Assembly: GCA_051453625.1 (NCBI GenBank)
Contig: JBOZIK010000001.1
Coordinates: forward strand, 282,887,535 to 282,951,534
DNA from: Welwitschia mirabilis
Lineage: Eukaryota > Gnetophyta > Gnetopsida > Welwitschiales
DNA: 64,000 nucleotides
Direction: 5' to 3'
Each line of letters begins with the position of its first letter. Position 1 is the first letter of the stretch. The notes under the pieces were generated by a model. It did not search any database and was not told where the DNA came from. It saw only the letters and a list, made by a program, of their open reading frames with translations. A program made the position numbers and the translations under genes. This document shows, in pieces, positions 32,547-44,141 of the stretch.

Positions 32547-35500
32547 TCATATCTCATATTTTGTAAACTTAATTACTTAGGTATTAAGCATATTAAGCTT
32601 TTAATTAGATAATGAATTACTCTTCTTTAAAGGCCTTGTTATTCTATAATTTTCATAATTCCCCATGAAAATGATAATAATTATGTTAGAAGATTTTTAT
32701 AAGAAAATAAATCCAAACATTTAAAATTATTTAACCCCATTATGTAAGGAATTAAAATTACATGATAAAAGTAATAAATTAAAAATGTTAGGAGGACATA
32801 ATAACATATTTTATATCTTATGTTTGCATTTAAATTATTAATAAATGTGATAATTGTACCATATTATAAATGAACATTTTCTTCTTTATGTTCTGTGATT
32901 GATAAATTATTTACATAATGAAATAAATGGTCAAATGAACAAGTACACACACTCTTACCTAGAACCAAGAATGATAAATGAGTAGATTTATTCTATTATG
33001 ACTTTTTATATTTTTGATATATGTAAGAGCACTTGATTCATAGAATATTTATTGTCTCATTCATTAAAATTAAAGAGTTTATCTCATTACGTCACATCAC
33101 AATTTTGAAATTTATTTATGCATTTATTCTTTTGATTCATATCTTAGATGAATTAAACTTAATTATGAGCCTATGAAGGATTAAGAAGGAGCTAGCATAA
33201 GGAAATAATGCATGTAATTAATCTTGCTAATTAAAATAAGAAATTACTCATCCTAGTTAGGTGCATGTCATAAATACAATCTTTTTTTTTTTTTTGGTAC
33301 TTCAATGTTACATATTACTTATCTCACTTATCAATAATAAATCATGTAATCTTGTGATCTTGAGATATATGTCTCTTATTTATTTATATATAAAAATCCT
33401 TTCCTCTCTTGCAAAGGAGGAGATACTTTCAATTTTTCATGCAAGTACATTTTCCTTTTTGCTCTTTATTCTTTTCATTTTCTTGCTTATGTAGCTAAGA
33501 ATTCTTGATCTTGGATCTTCATTAATCATCAATCATCAAGGGCTTGCTAATCTTTTCAAGTAAGATCCTTACTCATGTTGTCCATAGGATTGTTTTTTCC
33601 AATATTCTAATAGAGTGATGATATATTATATTAGGCCATTATTATGATTACATGAAATTATATTTTTTTAATTTTATTCCCTTTTACTAGTTCTCATTAA
33701 GATGCTAGGGAGATATGAGGGGTCCCTTATACTTGGTGATAAAGATTATTAATAAATGGTTATGGCAAAGTGAGTAGGGGGTTTACTATTAAAAGGAGAA
33801 AAAAATAAATACTAATGTTTATGTTAATATTATATATTTATATATTATGTATTTGGTCCATCTAATTCTCAAAAAAAAATTAGGCTATTACTCTTTCATG
33901 AGAATCCTAAGCCTCATAATAAATAGTTTTTTAAATTAATTTTATTTTTATTTTTAGAATGATCTGAATTAGTAAGTTTAGTTAAGATATTTGTATAAAT
34001 AATTATTTAGTATATCCATTATTTTACTGATCTAAATTATTGCATAACTAGTTACAAAAGCTTTACCATATTTTTTTATAGTCAAAATTAAATTTCCAGA
34101 ATAGAGGCATAGGTTGAAAACACCATAGCTTGTTAATTAGTAGTTATAAATTAGTGAAATGTTTTTTAAGAGTCTAATATTATGTTATGATTGTGAAAAC
34201 GTAAAAATAGTAATGTTTCTAATGTGTAATGGTTTTAAGAAATTTATTTATTAAAATACATTAGGATATAAATGCAATAAATAGTAAGTAATTAATTTAT
34301 GTTTCTGTAACTAATAGTTATGATATCTAAAATTTTGAACATTTTACATTGTAGAGAATTAAATAAAATTTCCAAAAAATCTTGAATTATTTAAAAATCA
34401 AATTATTTTTAAAGTTATGATCATTTTAGTGTCATGTGGTAGAACTATAACTCTATAAATTTTGATAGTTTTTAACCTTAATCATGATTTAAAAATAATA
34501 TTTTTAAATTCTAAAATAGTTCAAGTTAGTTTCTAAGAATCCTATTATGAATATAATTTATGAAAAACTACTATAATTTATTTTTTCTTTATACTTAATT
34601 AATTAATAAATGTTTTATTAAAATATCCCCTTAGAATGCAAAAACACTATAATTAATGTTCTAAATTATTCAAAAACTATTAGAAAAAATTTTATAAGGA
34701 TTTTAAGTATATAAGATAAGTTTATATTAGTATCATTAATTTAAGTTACTTAGAAATAATATTTTATTTAGAGAAATACGTCTTTTACCTATTTTCTTTA
34801 TCTTACTTTAAATGTGCATGCTTGTAAGAGCTTTCACCTTAGCAGTTTAAGTAACATAAATATCCCTTGATTTATCACTTATTCTCTTGACTTATGATAT
34901 AATCATATGACTCTTGGATAAAGAATTATATTTTAATAATCATTCTTAAACTGTACTTCTTTTGTTTATCTTCCTTACACAATGGAGATTGTCATATGAG
35001 GATGGACGAATGCGACTAGGATTGGCATAGCTATAGGTATGAACTAGTTGCTTTAATTAGATTATTAAGATGTGATTTAATATATTTTAAATTTTTTTAT
35101 TATTATTAAAAAATAATATTTTCTTCAATTAGATTTTCATTACCATAATTTTAAATATAAAGATATTCTAGTATGTTTGTTTTCTCTTTTATGATTATTT
35201 CTATAAAATGAACCTAATTATGATTAAATTTTTATAACTAGGTAAATAATTCATTAAATGTTCATATTAGTTAGAATTTTATCCATGCATTTGTGTGGTG
35301 TATTTATTGAATAGACCAAAGTCAAGATAATCTTAATAATGATCATCCTCATACTTGGATTTCATCACCAAGATGGGTTGCATTGCATTTTTTTTAATAA
35401 TACCCTTTTGGAGCTAGATTTGTTCATCATTATTCTATCATACCTATGTATGAACTTACTTTGACTTAATATCTCAATCCCTTGACATCAATGGATCATG

Positions 35501-36098
35501 TTCCATCATCCAGAGATGTTTTAAGGAAGTGGAGGTTATTTGTCAGCATGCATCTACCTTATGTACCATATGTCACTTATATTGGGAGTATATCGAGGCA
35601 AAGTGTAAGCCTATGAAGTTTAGCCCAGTCATGTTTATATAGTTTATAAGCTAAATTGAACTAGCTTACATCCAGAGAGTGGTTCAATATTGAGTTAAAA
35701 TGCCATGAATGGGAGTTATATCCTCCTATTCTATTGGTTAAATATTATTCTTGAACTTATTCATGTATGTTTAATAACAAGTTTACATCCCCTCAGCTAT
35801 TTACAATATATCTTTCTATGTAATAAAATGTAAGAAGAAATGGATAACACAAACTTATGATATTGCCATTGTTTATAGATCAAAATAATCTAGAAATTAA
35901 TTATAGGTAAATATATAATATTAATATGATTTGTTTTTCTTAGAATATAAAAATACTAATGAAGGATTAAGTAAATTTTTTTCTTTAATATTAGCTAATA
36001 ATATTAAAGAAGGAAAAAAGAAAAAAGAAAAGAGGGGAAGAAGGGGGAGGGATGGGAAGAGGAGTACTTAATTAGGATAAGAAAGATAGGGTATTACA
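32547..36098 (+). repeat. 3' LTR of element 2 (about 3.55 kb)
   Basis: Begins after the PPT and ends ...GTATTACA where homology with the 5' LTR remnant stops. Only the last 814 bp can be confirmed by comparison with 12712-13516; the left boundary rests on the PPT. The interior is AT-rich without ORFs worth calling, and the 77-codon ORF at 33261-33494 spans the promoter region. Confidence 0.65.
33382..33396 (+). promoter_or_regulatory. Putative TATA box in element 2 LTR
   Basis: TTTATATATAAAAAT followed by CCTTTCCTCTC, a TATA box with a pyrimidine-rich initiator region about 840 bp into the LTR. Confidence 0.45.
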
Positions 36099-36106
36099 AT
36101 TAAGCA

Positions 36107-36890
36107 ACCTTAAATGAGTCTTAATTTAAACCTTAAGTAATTAGTCAAAGGAAAGACCATTAAATTTATGAATGTGAATATCATTTATGCCATCTTAGAT
36201 GGTGAATGTATTAATCCTCTTATCATACTAACTAAAATATGAAAAGTGACAAGTATGCATTGACTTTCATAAACTCAATAAGGTCATAAAAAAAGATCAT
36301 TATCCCCTTCCCTTTCCTAATTAAGTTCTTGATAAGATTCAAGGTAATGCATACTAATTTTTTTTAATGGCTATAGTGGATGTAACCAAGGATCCATAAA
36401 TAATGAAGGTTAATCTAAAATAACATTTGTTTTCTTTTTTCATGCTTTTACCTTTTTGAATAATGTTATTTAGTTTGTGTAATGCACCTAAAAATTTTTA
36501 ATAATTCATAATGTTTTTTTTATTTTTTTGATATAATTGAGGAATCTATTAAGATCTTTCTAGATGATTTTTTTTCATCTTTAGTAATTCCTTTGAGCAA
36601 ACCTTTGAAATATTGAAAAAAGTTCTTGATCATTTTATAGAAAGTGGCCTACATCTTAGTTGGTAAAAAAGTTAAATTCTTGTAAGGGGTGGAATTATAT
36701 TGGGTTATCATATTTCTTAAGATGGTATTGAAATGAATCCTACTAAAATAGACATCATTAGAAATATTTTGCCTCCACTCAATGTTGAAAAACTTAGATC
36801 TTTCCTTGGCAATGTTGGTTTTTATAGACAATTCATTAAAGATTATGTTAAGATTTACAAATCTTAAATTCTCATTCTAGAAGAATATTA
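36107..36890 (+). pseudogene. Reverse transcriptase relic of copy 1e
   Basis: Landmarks: V-C-I-D-F-H-K-L-N-K near 36250, D-H-Y-P-L-P-F-P-N, the catalytic region I-K-I-F-L-D-D-F-F at 36546-36572 with both Asp residues retained, then G-Y-H-I-S and K-L-R-S-F-L-G-N-V-G-F-Y-R-Q-F-I-K-D-Y (36700-36850). Frameshifts and stops separate the pieces. The minus-strand ORF 36649-36831 is a shadow. Confidence 0.8.
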
Positions 36891-37044
36891 TAAATTGATG
36901 TGAAGCAAAAGTTGTTAACTTACCTTTAAAAATATTAACAAAAGCACTTCTGAATCTATTATTGAGGATTTTATTGGAACAAGGACTTTTATCCTATGTG
37001 TGATACTAGCAATATTACTTTAAAAGGTATCTTAGAAAAAAAGC

Positions 37045-37452
37045 ATGAGAAAGAATCTTAGGTTATATGTTAAAGTAGTAAGACTCTCATCATGTACTCC
37101 ACTTAGTTACATCACTACTAAAAAAAAGATGCTTACTATTATCTTTTTTCTTGATAAACTTCATTACACTCTCCCTAGTATTTATACTCATGTTTATACT
37201 GATTATGTTATCATTTATTATCTTATGACTAAAAAAGATTTTAGTGAAATAGTAATTAGATGGATACTTATAATTAAAGAATTTAATCTTACCATCATTG
37301 ACAAAGAAGTCAAGCATAATTGTATCACCCATCATATTTTAATAATACCATGTAATAAAAAATCCCTCTATTTCTCTTCTAACTTTTCAGTATATTACTC
37401 TTTTCTTAATGAGCAATTATTCTCTATCAAATCTCTTAACTTGATTTATTAA
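37045..37452 (+). pseudogene. RNase H relic of copy 1e with an open 135-codon frame
   Basis: The open frame covers most of RNase H: S-Y-I-T-T-K-K-K-M-L, V-Y-T-D-Y-V-I-I-Y-Y-L-M-T-K-K-D, I-R-W-I-L-I-I-K-E-F-N-L-T-I-I-D-K, then H-N-C-I-T-H-H-I for the usual N-x-V-A-D-H-L. The catalytic Asp of Y-T-D is present, but E-K-E-L has become K-K-K-M. The upstream part of the domain (36900-37045) is out of frame. No start context suggests real translation. Confidence 0.75.
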
Positions 37453-38760
37453 CAACATCCTACTCCATGGTATTTTGATATTATGAATTATCTTGTCACC
37501 TTGAAAATGCTTTAACAGTGGACTTCTAATAAAAGAAAATCTTTCCTTCATATATTCTGAATGGATTAAGCCATACCTTTACCATATATGCAAATATCAA
37601 TTCATGTATAAGTAAATGCCAGAATGGAAACAAAATAATATTTTTTGTATTTATCATGGTAATATATGTGGTGTTATTTTAGTGGCTAAAAGACTACCAT
37701 TAATATCTTTCATGCTAGATTCTATTAGCCTACTCTTTTTTAAGATTTCTTTTCCTATGCTAATAATGTGATGCATGAAAATGTCCTAAAAGCATCAAGA
37801 TATTCTAATATATGCCCTTATGACCTATTCTTAAATGTGGACCCTTTGATTTTTGGGATATNNNNNNNNNNNNNNNNNNNNNNNNNNNNNNNNNNNNNNN
37901 NNNNNNNNNNNNNNNNNNNNNNNNNNNNNNNNNNNNNNGTAATTGATAATGTCACTAAATGAATGGAGGTAATTATTATACATACAAATGATGTCAAAAC
38001 CATATGTTCTTTCTTTAAGTCTAATATATTCCTTAGTTTTGTCTTTCTCATAATTTTTATTATTAACCAAGATATCCATTTCATATGGAAGGTTCATAGA
38101 AAACTTCTTCTTTTTCTAAGAATTGAACATAGGATTGCAAATGTCTATCATCTCCAAATAAATGGTTAAGTTTAAAATTCCAATATGGAGATCAAGAAAA
38201 TGCTCCAAAAGTTCATTTCCAAGAAATGAAATCTTGATCTCTTAGACTTAGTGATGTCCTCTAGGCCTACTATACTACTTGGCATGATTTACTTTATTTT
38301 TAATACTATGAACTTATATATAATAAAACTTGTATTCTTCCAATTTATGTTTTCTATGACTCCCATCATATTACCCATCAAATTAATGTTTTGAGTTATA
38401 ATGAGAATGTTCACTATAGATTTATACAATTACAACATTTAGATGAGAAAAGAACTAGTGCTATCCCTCATCAACTCATTTATAAGGCTCAAGATAAATT
38501 TCAACTTGATAAAAAGCTCAATCATAAATTATTAACTCCGATTAACTCATTTTCTTTTATAATACTTGAGTACACTTATTACATAGCAAATTAACCTCTA
38601 AATGGATATGTCCTTATCTCATAGAAAAAGTAAATTCCAATGGATTTATTGAGATCTCTGATCTACAAACCAAAGAAATTCAAAAAATTAATGGATAAAG
38701 GATTAAGCTTTATACATATCCTAATGATTGTACTTATGCCATAAACATGATACAATAAAT
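37440..38760 (+). pseudogene. Integrase relic of copy 1e
   Basis: Begins P-T-P-W-Y-F-D-I-M-N-Y-L-V-T (37458-37500). The zinc-domain region is badly decayed, then F-H-A-R-F-Y-x-P-T-L-F near 37705. After a 77-N gap the core resumes with D-N-V-T-K-x-M-E-V, T-N-D-V-K-T and later Y-H-L-Q-I-N-G (38147-38167). The C-terminal part has Q-L-Q-H-L-D-E-K-R and W-I-C-P-Y-L-I-E-K-V-N-S-N-G-F-I-E-I-S-D-L (38600-38670). The gap size fits the roughly 20 residues missing between core landmarks. Confidence 0.75.
37862..37938. other. Assembly gap (77 N) in integrase of copy 1e
   Basis: The missing part should encode roughly 18-20 residues between F-G-I and the core D-x-V-T-K; 77 N is about right. Confidence 0.9.
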
Positions 38761-39181
38761 TAACTTTGAAGATGAAATTCTCTTGATAAAGAGGAAGATC
38801 TCCTTTTTCATTGTCTAAATTATTTCTTAACTTTTATTCCTTGATTTACATTATGGCATTACTTGATCATCTTTCACTTAATTCATGTTCAAATTCCATA
38901 TGTGTATCATGATTAGTAATCTCTTTACTTTGAGCATTAAAAGGGCTTAGATTGAATTCATCCATTTTTAATAATTTTCATGTCTACGAGTTCTAGTAAA
39001 TAATAATTTTATTTAACTATCAATTATGTGAAATTAGATGCTTGATTTTAGTAATGTACCTTGTTACTTCATCATTTCAATAATTAATCAATGTTTTTGG
39101 CTATAAAATATTTAAGTTAATTATAAAAAAATAAAAGAAAAGAAGAAAGTAAAAATAAAAATCAATCCTCCTGCATTTTAT

Positions 39182-39352
39182 GTCATGATGTCCTATCATA
39201 AGCATACTAGGGTAAATTTTTCCAAGAGGGGTCTTTAGCAGTTCAATATCATAGTTATGAAAACTCCACCTGAGGATTAGTTAGCCATGATCTAGCTTCA
39301 TCTTAAAGGTCCTTACTTTCTTAGCGATAGTTGCATTACCCTTTTTATGATG
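39182..39352 (+). repeat. Post-integrase conserved block, copy 4
   Basis: Contains GGGTCTTTAGCAGTT and ATGAAAACTCCAC, colinear with 2590-2744. Located about 430 bp after the IN tail. Confidence 0.75.
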
Positions 39353-41460
39353 AATGGTTTTTTTAATCACCCTAGTAACTTGAGTTTCTATTACTTTGAA
39401 GTAAGAACTTCATAAGAATTCTAAATATATTAATCATTGAATAATGTTTTATCAAAGTCCCAAGGGTGTTACAGCTGAAGGTAGATTGAATCACAATCCA
39501 AAACTTTCATTGATGCTTTGTAAAATAATCATTAGATATTTTCATAATCACTATCCCATTGAGTGGTTTGCTATGATGTTTTTACATTAGATCCTATACT
39601 TCTAAAGTAAGTAGCTTTATAATTTTACTAAGGAGTTTTTCTAGGTTAGTATTTAGAGAAATATAATTAATTTTCTCCATGTTTTTAGTTTGTTAAATTT
39701 TTTTTTTACATTTTCTTATTTATTCATTAGTCTTCTAACGGTAATTTTTCTTACTTTTTCATATGAAATAATTAGGACTTTGGCATTTTCTAGTATACTT
39801 GTTAGTCTCTACATGTACTTAATTATTATTTACATATGAAAATTAACATCCACCTTGACTGTTTCCATTAGCTAGCCACTAAATCCTTTTATGTCTCAAC
39901 CAATTTTCATGATACTTAATGTCTTACACAATTGGCCCAATCATGACAGCATTATGGCTTTTCTCATTAATTCCTTACCTTATGATGCCCGTTTCCATTT
40001 TTTAAATGTCTTTATATGCCCTATGCTATCCATTTCAATTTCTTCTACCATGTTTCTACCCAAATTCCCCCTATTCTATTGAGTCTTTTAATCAGAGTGG
40101 TAATCTCACTTATATCTATGTTGTCCAACATGTCATCCAAGTGACATTGTAAGACAACTATCTTTTAGTCCTTTCAAATCAGTAATCCTTCAAGATAGAG
40201 AAGTCTCACAAGCTTTTGATACCATCATTACCATTTTAAATCTTAAATTTTGTCTCTTCTTTCTTTTTTCTAATTAATTTTTAAATTTTTGTATAATCTT
40301 CTAATTACATAATCTGAATGACATAGATGAATGACAAGGCTTTTTAAATTGATAAGTGTCTTAGGGATTTCATCTAGATGAGACTGAATAACACTATATA
40401 GCCACATGGCAAACCTTTTTCTTCCATTTTTTTCATAATTTTGACATCATTTTTTTATCATTCTTAAATGAGGAACATTTTGTTCTATTGTCTACCAATA
40501 TGATTGCATCTTTTTGATACCAAATCTTTTCTTTAGAATCAATTTTTCCGTTGTTTCTGCATCAATGACATGTGTTTTATTTATTCACTTATTTATATGT
40601 ATTTCTTCTATTTTTCAACATTTTTGAGTTCCACCATCACATGGTAGATTTAATTTTTAGTTCTCTTCATTTATATCCCAAGGGATTTGAATTTTAGTAT
40701 GTATTTTACAAGATATGGTCATTTGTGCATTTTATAAGGTAGAATTAGATTTTTATCTTAAAATTTAGATTCTCCTCACATCATTTAGTGAAACCTAAAC
40801 ATGTTAAGGGAAAATAATCAACACAATGCACTCAAAAATCCTATCATCTCCAATTTTATTTTGAATATTTTAGTTTTATGTTACTTCATGCCCATTAAAA
40901 CTTTGATTTTATGGAATTTACATTTTCTTTGCTTTTTCCCATAGTTTTATGCAACTCAAGATGAATTAAATAACTTATAAAGAATGGACATGATTTTCAT
41001 GATATGTTTTATGAAATTTAATGTAATTTTTAACTTTTCAAGGAAGATTTTTGCATATATTATGATGTATATCTTATGGTAGACATGGTATGGGTATTTG
41101 TATTGTGTGGTATGCATTTTATAGTTATCTCTTAGAAAGCCACATACTAGAGTATAGACTAAATAGCTGAGGTTGAGACTTAGGTTTCATCATAAGCAAA
41201 AACAACTGCTATTATAGCACCAATGATCTAGAGAGTTCATCCTACCAGATCTAGTGCATTAACACAGCTGTCATTAGAATTGACTAGAGTTTTCATGACT
41301 TTTTATAGAGGATTAATCTAGAGGTTGATTAGATAGCAATAGATCTTTAGCTTAGATGGATTCTAGATGCTCATGAATCTAATTATGTTATGAAGACCCT
41401 TGAATTTTATACAACTATGCACATCATGATCCATCTAGATGCAAGATGAATAATCATATT
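39353..41460. other. T-rich region downstream of copy 1e
   Basis: Up to about 39750 there is patchy similarity to 2760-3150 of copy 1a. Beyond that I see no ORF, PPT or LTR boundary. The 63-codon ORF at 39891-40082 is not recognisable. Confidence 0.45.
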
Positions 41461-41995
41461 TACTACACAAAAGACAACCTATAATAATGGCTAAACCCCA
41501 TTATTAAAATTTTTTAATAATAGTTTTAGCCATTATTATATGTCTCACCATGTTTTATAATAATCATAAACCCTCATAAATTTTGTCATGTAGTCATCAT
41601 AAATAGTAATAATAATAATGGCTATACATCATTGTTAAAAATAAACCCTAAACCATTATAGTTTTTACTTTTATGATAGATAAAAGTCATCATTGAATAG
41701 GCATTTAATGATAGATTTTAGCTATTATAAAATAGGACATGTATGATAACTTTTAACCATTATAAAAGAGGCAAAAGAAAAATTAATAATTTCTTTTAGC
41801 TATCATGAAATTACAAATTTATAATAGCTAAAAGCCATCACAAATTTTTAATAGCTAAAAGTCATCAGAAAACTAGAATTTAAATATAGTTGTTAGTTGT
41901 TATTAATACTTGATAAGTTAACTTTAATAATGACTAAAAGCTATCATTAATTTATAATTTTATGACAACTAAAAGTTGTCATTAATGTGGAAGTA
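41461..41995. repeat. Inverted-repeat unit array, CACTA subterminal-like
   Basis: About a dozen degenerate units of the type AATGGCTAAAAGCCATCATT in both orientations, spaced about 25-60 bp apart. Each unit is itself a small palindrome around GGCTWAAAGCC. The left edge TACTACACAAAAGAC resembles the CACTACAAGAAAA terminus of CACTA (En/Spm) transposons. A partly matching inverted edge lies near 42018-42032. I find no 3-bp target duplication and no transposase. Confidence 0.45.
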
Positions 41996-42351
41996 AGGGA
42001 AAATAAATAAAATTGGTTTTCAATGCAGTACAACCAAAAAATGTAATATATTTTTGTATTATAAATGTAACATTATATTATCTATGAATAATTTTTAATT
42101 AATTTTTGTAAGATGTGATTAAGCATGGATTAATTAAAAATATGCTTATTTTAGAGATATTTCATAGGAAAATAGATCATGGGAAGTATTCAAGAAAGAA
42201 TGAAGAATTGAATTTAACCATACTCTATTTCTCATAATAATAAATCATACAAAATATGCAAAGCATAATAAGCTTGGATCATACGACCTCCTTTATAGAG
42301 TGATCTGCCCATGTACAAATTAAAATGTTACCTTGTAATCATCATATTAGG

Positions 42352-44119
42352 TGATGATGATAAATTTTGATGTAAAATTTTCTTATTAATTAAATGTTTT
42401 TGTTTTCATAATTATTCATTTTAGATAATAATATATGTTTTTCTTTATAAATGTACTCACTAGTCAATAAGTTAGTTAGCTCATATTTTAGTAGGTTTAT
42501 ATATATATATATATATATATATTGTATTATTGAGTTATAGATACAGAATGCCATTTGNNNNNNNNNNNNNNNNNNNNNNNNNNNNNNNNNNNNNNNNNNN
42601 NNNNNNNNNNNNNNNNNNNNNNNNNNNNNNNNNNNNNNNNNNNNNNNNNNNNNNNNNNNNNNNNNNNNNNNNNNNNNNNNNNNNNNNNNNNNNNNNNNNN
42701 NNNNNNNNNNNNNNNNNNNNNNNNNNNNNNNNNNNNNNNNNNNNNNNNNNNNNNNNNNNNNNNNNNNNNNNNNNNNNNNNNNNNNNNNNNNNNNNNNNNN
42801 NNNNNNNNNNNNNNNNNNNNNNNNNNNNNNNNNNNNNNNNNNNNNNNNNNNNNNNNNNNNNNNNNNNNNNNNNNNNNNNNNNNNNNNNNNNNNNNNNNNN
42901 NNNNNNNNNNNNNNNNNNNNNNNNNNNNNNNNNNNNNNNNNNNNNNNNNNNNNNNNNNNNNNNNNNNNNNNNNNNNNNNNNNNNNNNNNNNNNNNNNNNN
43001 NNNNNNNNNNNNNNNNNNNNNNNNNNNNNNNNNNNNNNNNNNNNNNNNNNNNNNNNNNNNNNNNNNNNNNNNNNNNNNNNNNNNNNNNNNNNNNNNNNNN
43101 NNNNNNNNNNNNNNNNNNNNNNNNNNNNNNNNNNNNNNNNNNNNNNNNNNNNNNNNNNNNNNNNNNNNNNNNNNNNNNNNNNNNNNNNNNNNNNNNNNNN
43201 NNNNNNNNNNNNNNNNNNNNNNNNNNNNNNNNNNNNNNNNNNNNNNNNNNNNNNNNNNNNNNNNNNNNNNNNNNNNNNNNNNNNNNNNNNNNNNNNNNNN
43301 NNNNNNNNNNNNNNNNNNNNNNNNNNNNNNNNNNNNNNNNNNNNNNNNNNNNNNNNNNNNNNNNNNNNNNNNNNNNNNNNNNNNNNNNNNNNNNNNNNNN
43401 NNNNNNNNNNNNNNNNNNNNNNNNNNNNNNNNNNNNNNNNNNNNNNNNNNNNNNNNNNNNNNNNNNNNNNNNNNNNNNNNNNNNNNNNNNNNNNNNNNNN
43501 NNNNNNNNNNNNNNNNNNNNNNNNNNNNNTGATTATTAAGATTATTAAAAGTTTACTTTACACTTATAAAGAATGTAACAACATCTCCCATACTCTAAAG
43601 TGTGACCTATAATGGAAAACACAAGCCTTAGTACATTTTTATATAATAATTTGTATTTTAATATTAAGCTAAAAAGCATATTTTAAGTATTATTTTATGC
43701 ATGTTCTATTACTTCAAAAAGTAATACTATTTCTATTTGCTCCTTTTTATATAGCTAAACATAAACTAGGATAATTAACAATACTTAAAAATAAGTATTA
43801 TTTAGTGTCTCATTTAATTTCTATCATGTTTTGCTACTTTCTTCATTTCCTCCTATTGTAGTATATCTACATAACAACTTAATATTATAAACTAACCTAA
43901 CTAGTTCAAGTAATTTCATCATGATATAATCATGATGATGCATCTTGAACTAAATGGTTAAATCTCAACTAGTTCTTTAGTAAACCTTTGATTATTTTTA
44001 TTTAATGGTATAAGCTTATTTTAGGTTAATAGAAGAATAGTTTCTACATTTTTTCCAGCACTGTTTTCTATTATTTTGTAATATTTTTCACATTTATTTT
44101 ATCACATAAGCATCCACCA
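42352..44119 (+). repeat. 5' LTR of element 3
   Basis: Starts TGATGATGATAAATTTTG and ends ATAAGCATCCACCA. 796 bp are visible plus a 972-N gap; the sister LTR predicts only about 163 bp in the gap, giving a true LTR near 0.96 kb. A (TA)n microsatellite at about 42498-42522 is absent from the 3' LTR. Confidence 0.8.
42558..43529. other. Assembly gap (972 N) inside 5' LTR of element 3
   Basis: Flanks correspond to 53392 and about 53556 in the 3' LTR, so about 163 bp are expected. Confidence 0.9.
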
Positions 44120-44122
44120 TTT

Positions 44123-44141
44123 TGGCGCTAGAAGAAGACCC
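44123..44141 (+). other. Primer-binding site of element 3
   Basis: TGGCGCTAGAAGAAGACCC directly after the LTR end CCACCA plus TTT. The TGGCGCTAGAAG form recalls the tRNA-Arg-type site of Ogre-like elements, from memory of that group. A very similar site is at 63356. Confidence 0.6.

Larger units (their letters stand above)
12712..36098 (+). mobile_element. Element 2: Tekay/Del-like chromovirus, nested and dead
   Basis: Order on the plus strand: 5' LTR remnant (12712-13516), Met-type PBS (13522-13537), gag, PR with a DSGAT-type site, RT-RH twice, IN split by insertion 1d, chromodomain-like tail, PPT (32531-32546), 3' LTR (32547-36098). The DSGAT-like protease, initiator-Met PBS, and IN followed by a chromodomain place it with chromoviruses. 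Its 3' LTR is followed at once by the RT N-terminus of copy 1e, so it inserted into the PR-RT linker of that older element. Every coding segment has stops. Confidence 0.8.
36099..39400 (+). mobile_element. Family-1 copy 1e: host element of the chromovirus insertion (right part)
   Basis: The sequence right of the chromovirus LTR starts in the PR-RT linker/RT N-terminus (L-N-L-N-L-K near 36125, then N-I-I-Y-A-I-L). It runs through RT, RNase H and IN and reaches the post-IN block at 39182-39352. Beyond the block, similarity to copy 1a's 3' region is weak and I cannot find its PPT or LTR. The left half should lie upstream of the chromovirus 5' LTR, outside this window. Confidence 0.7.

Noticed and set aside
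41461-42032. Calling a complete CACTA MITE
   Set aside because: The right edge (GGTTTTCAATGCAGTA) matches the left only partly when inverted, and no 3-bp target duplication is present, so only an array is annotated.
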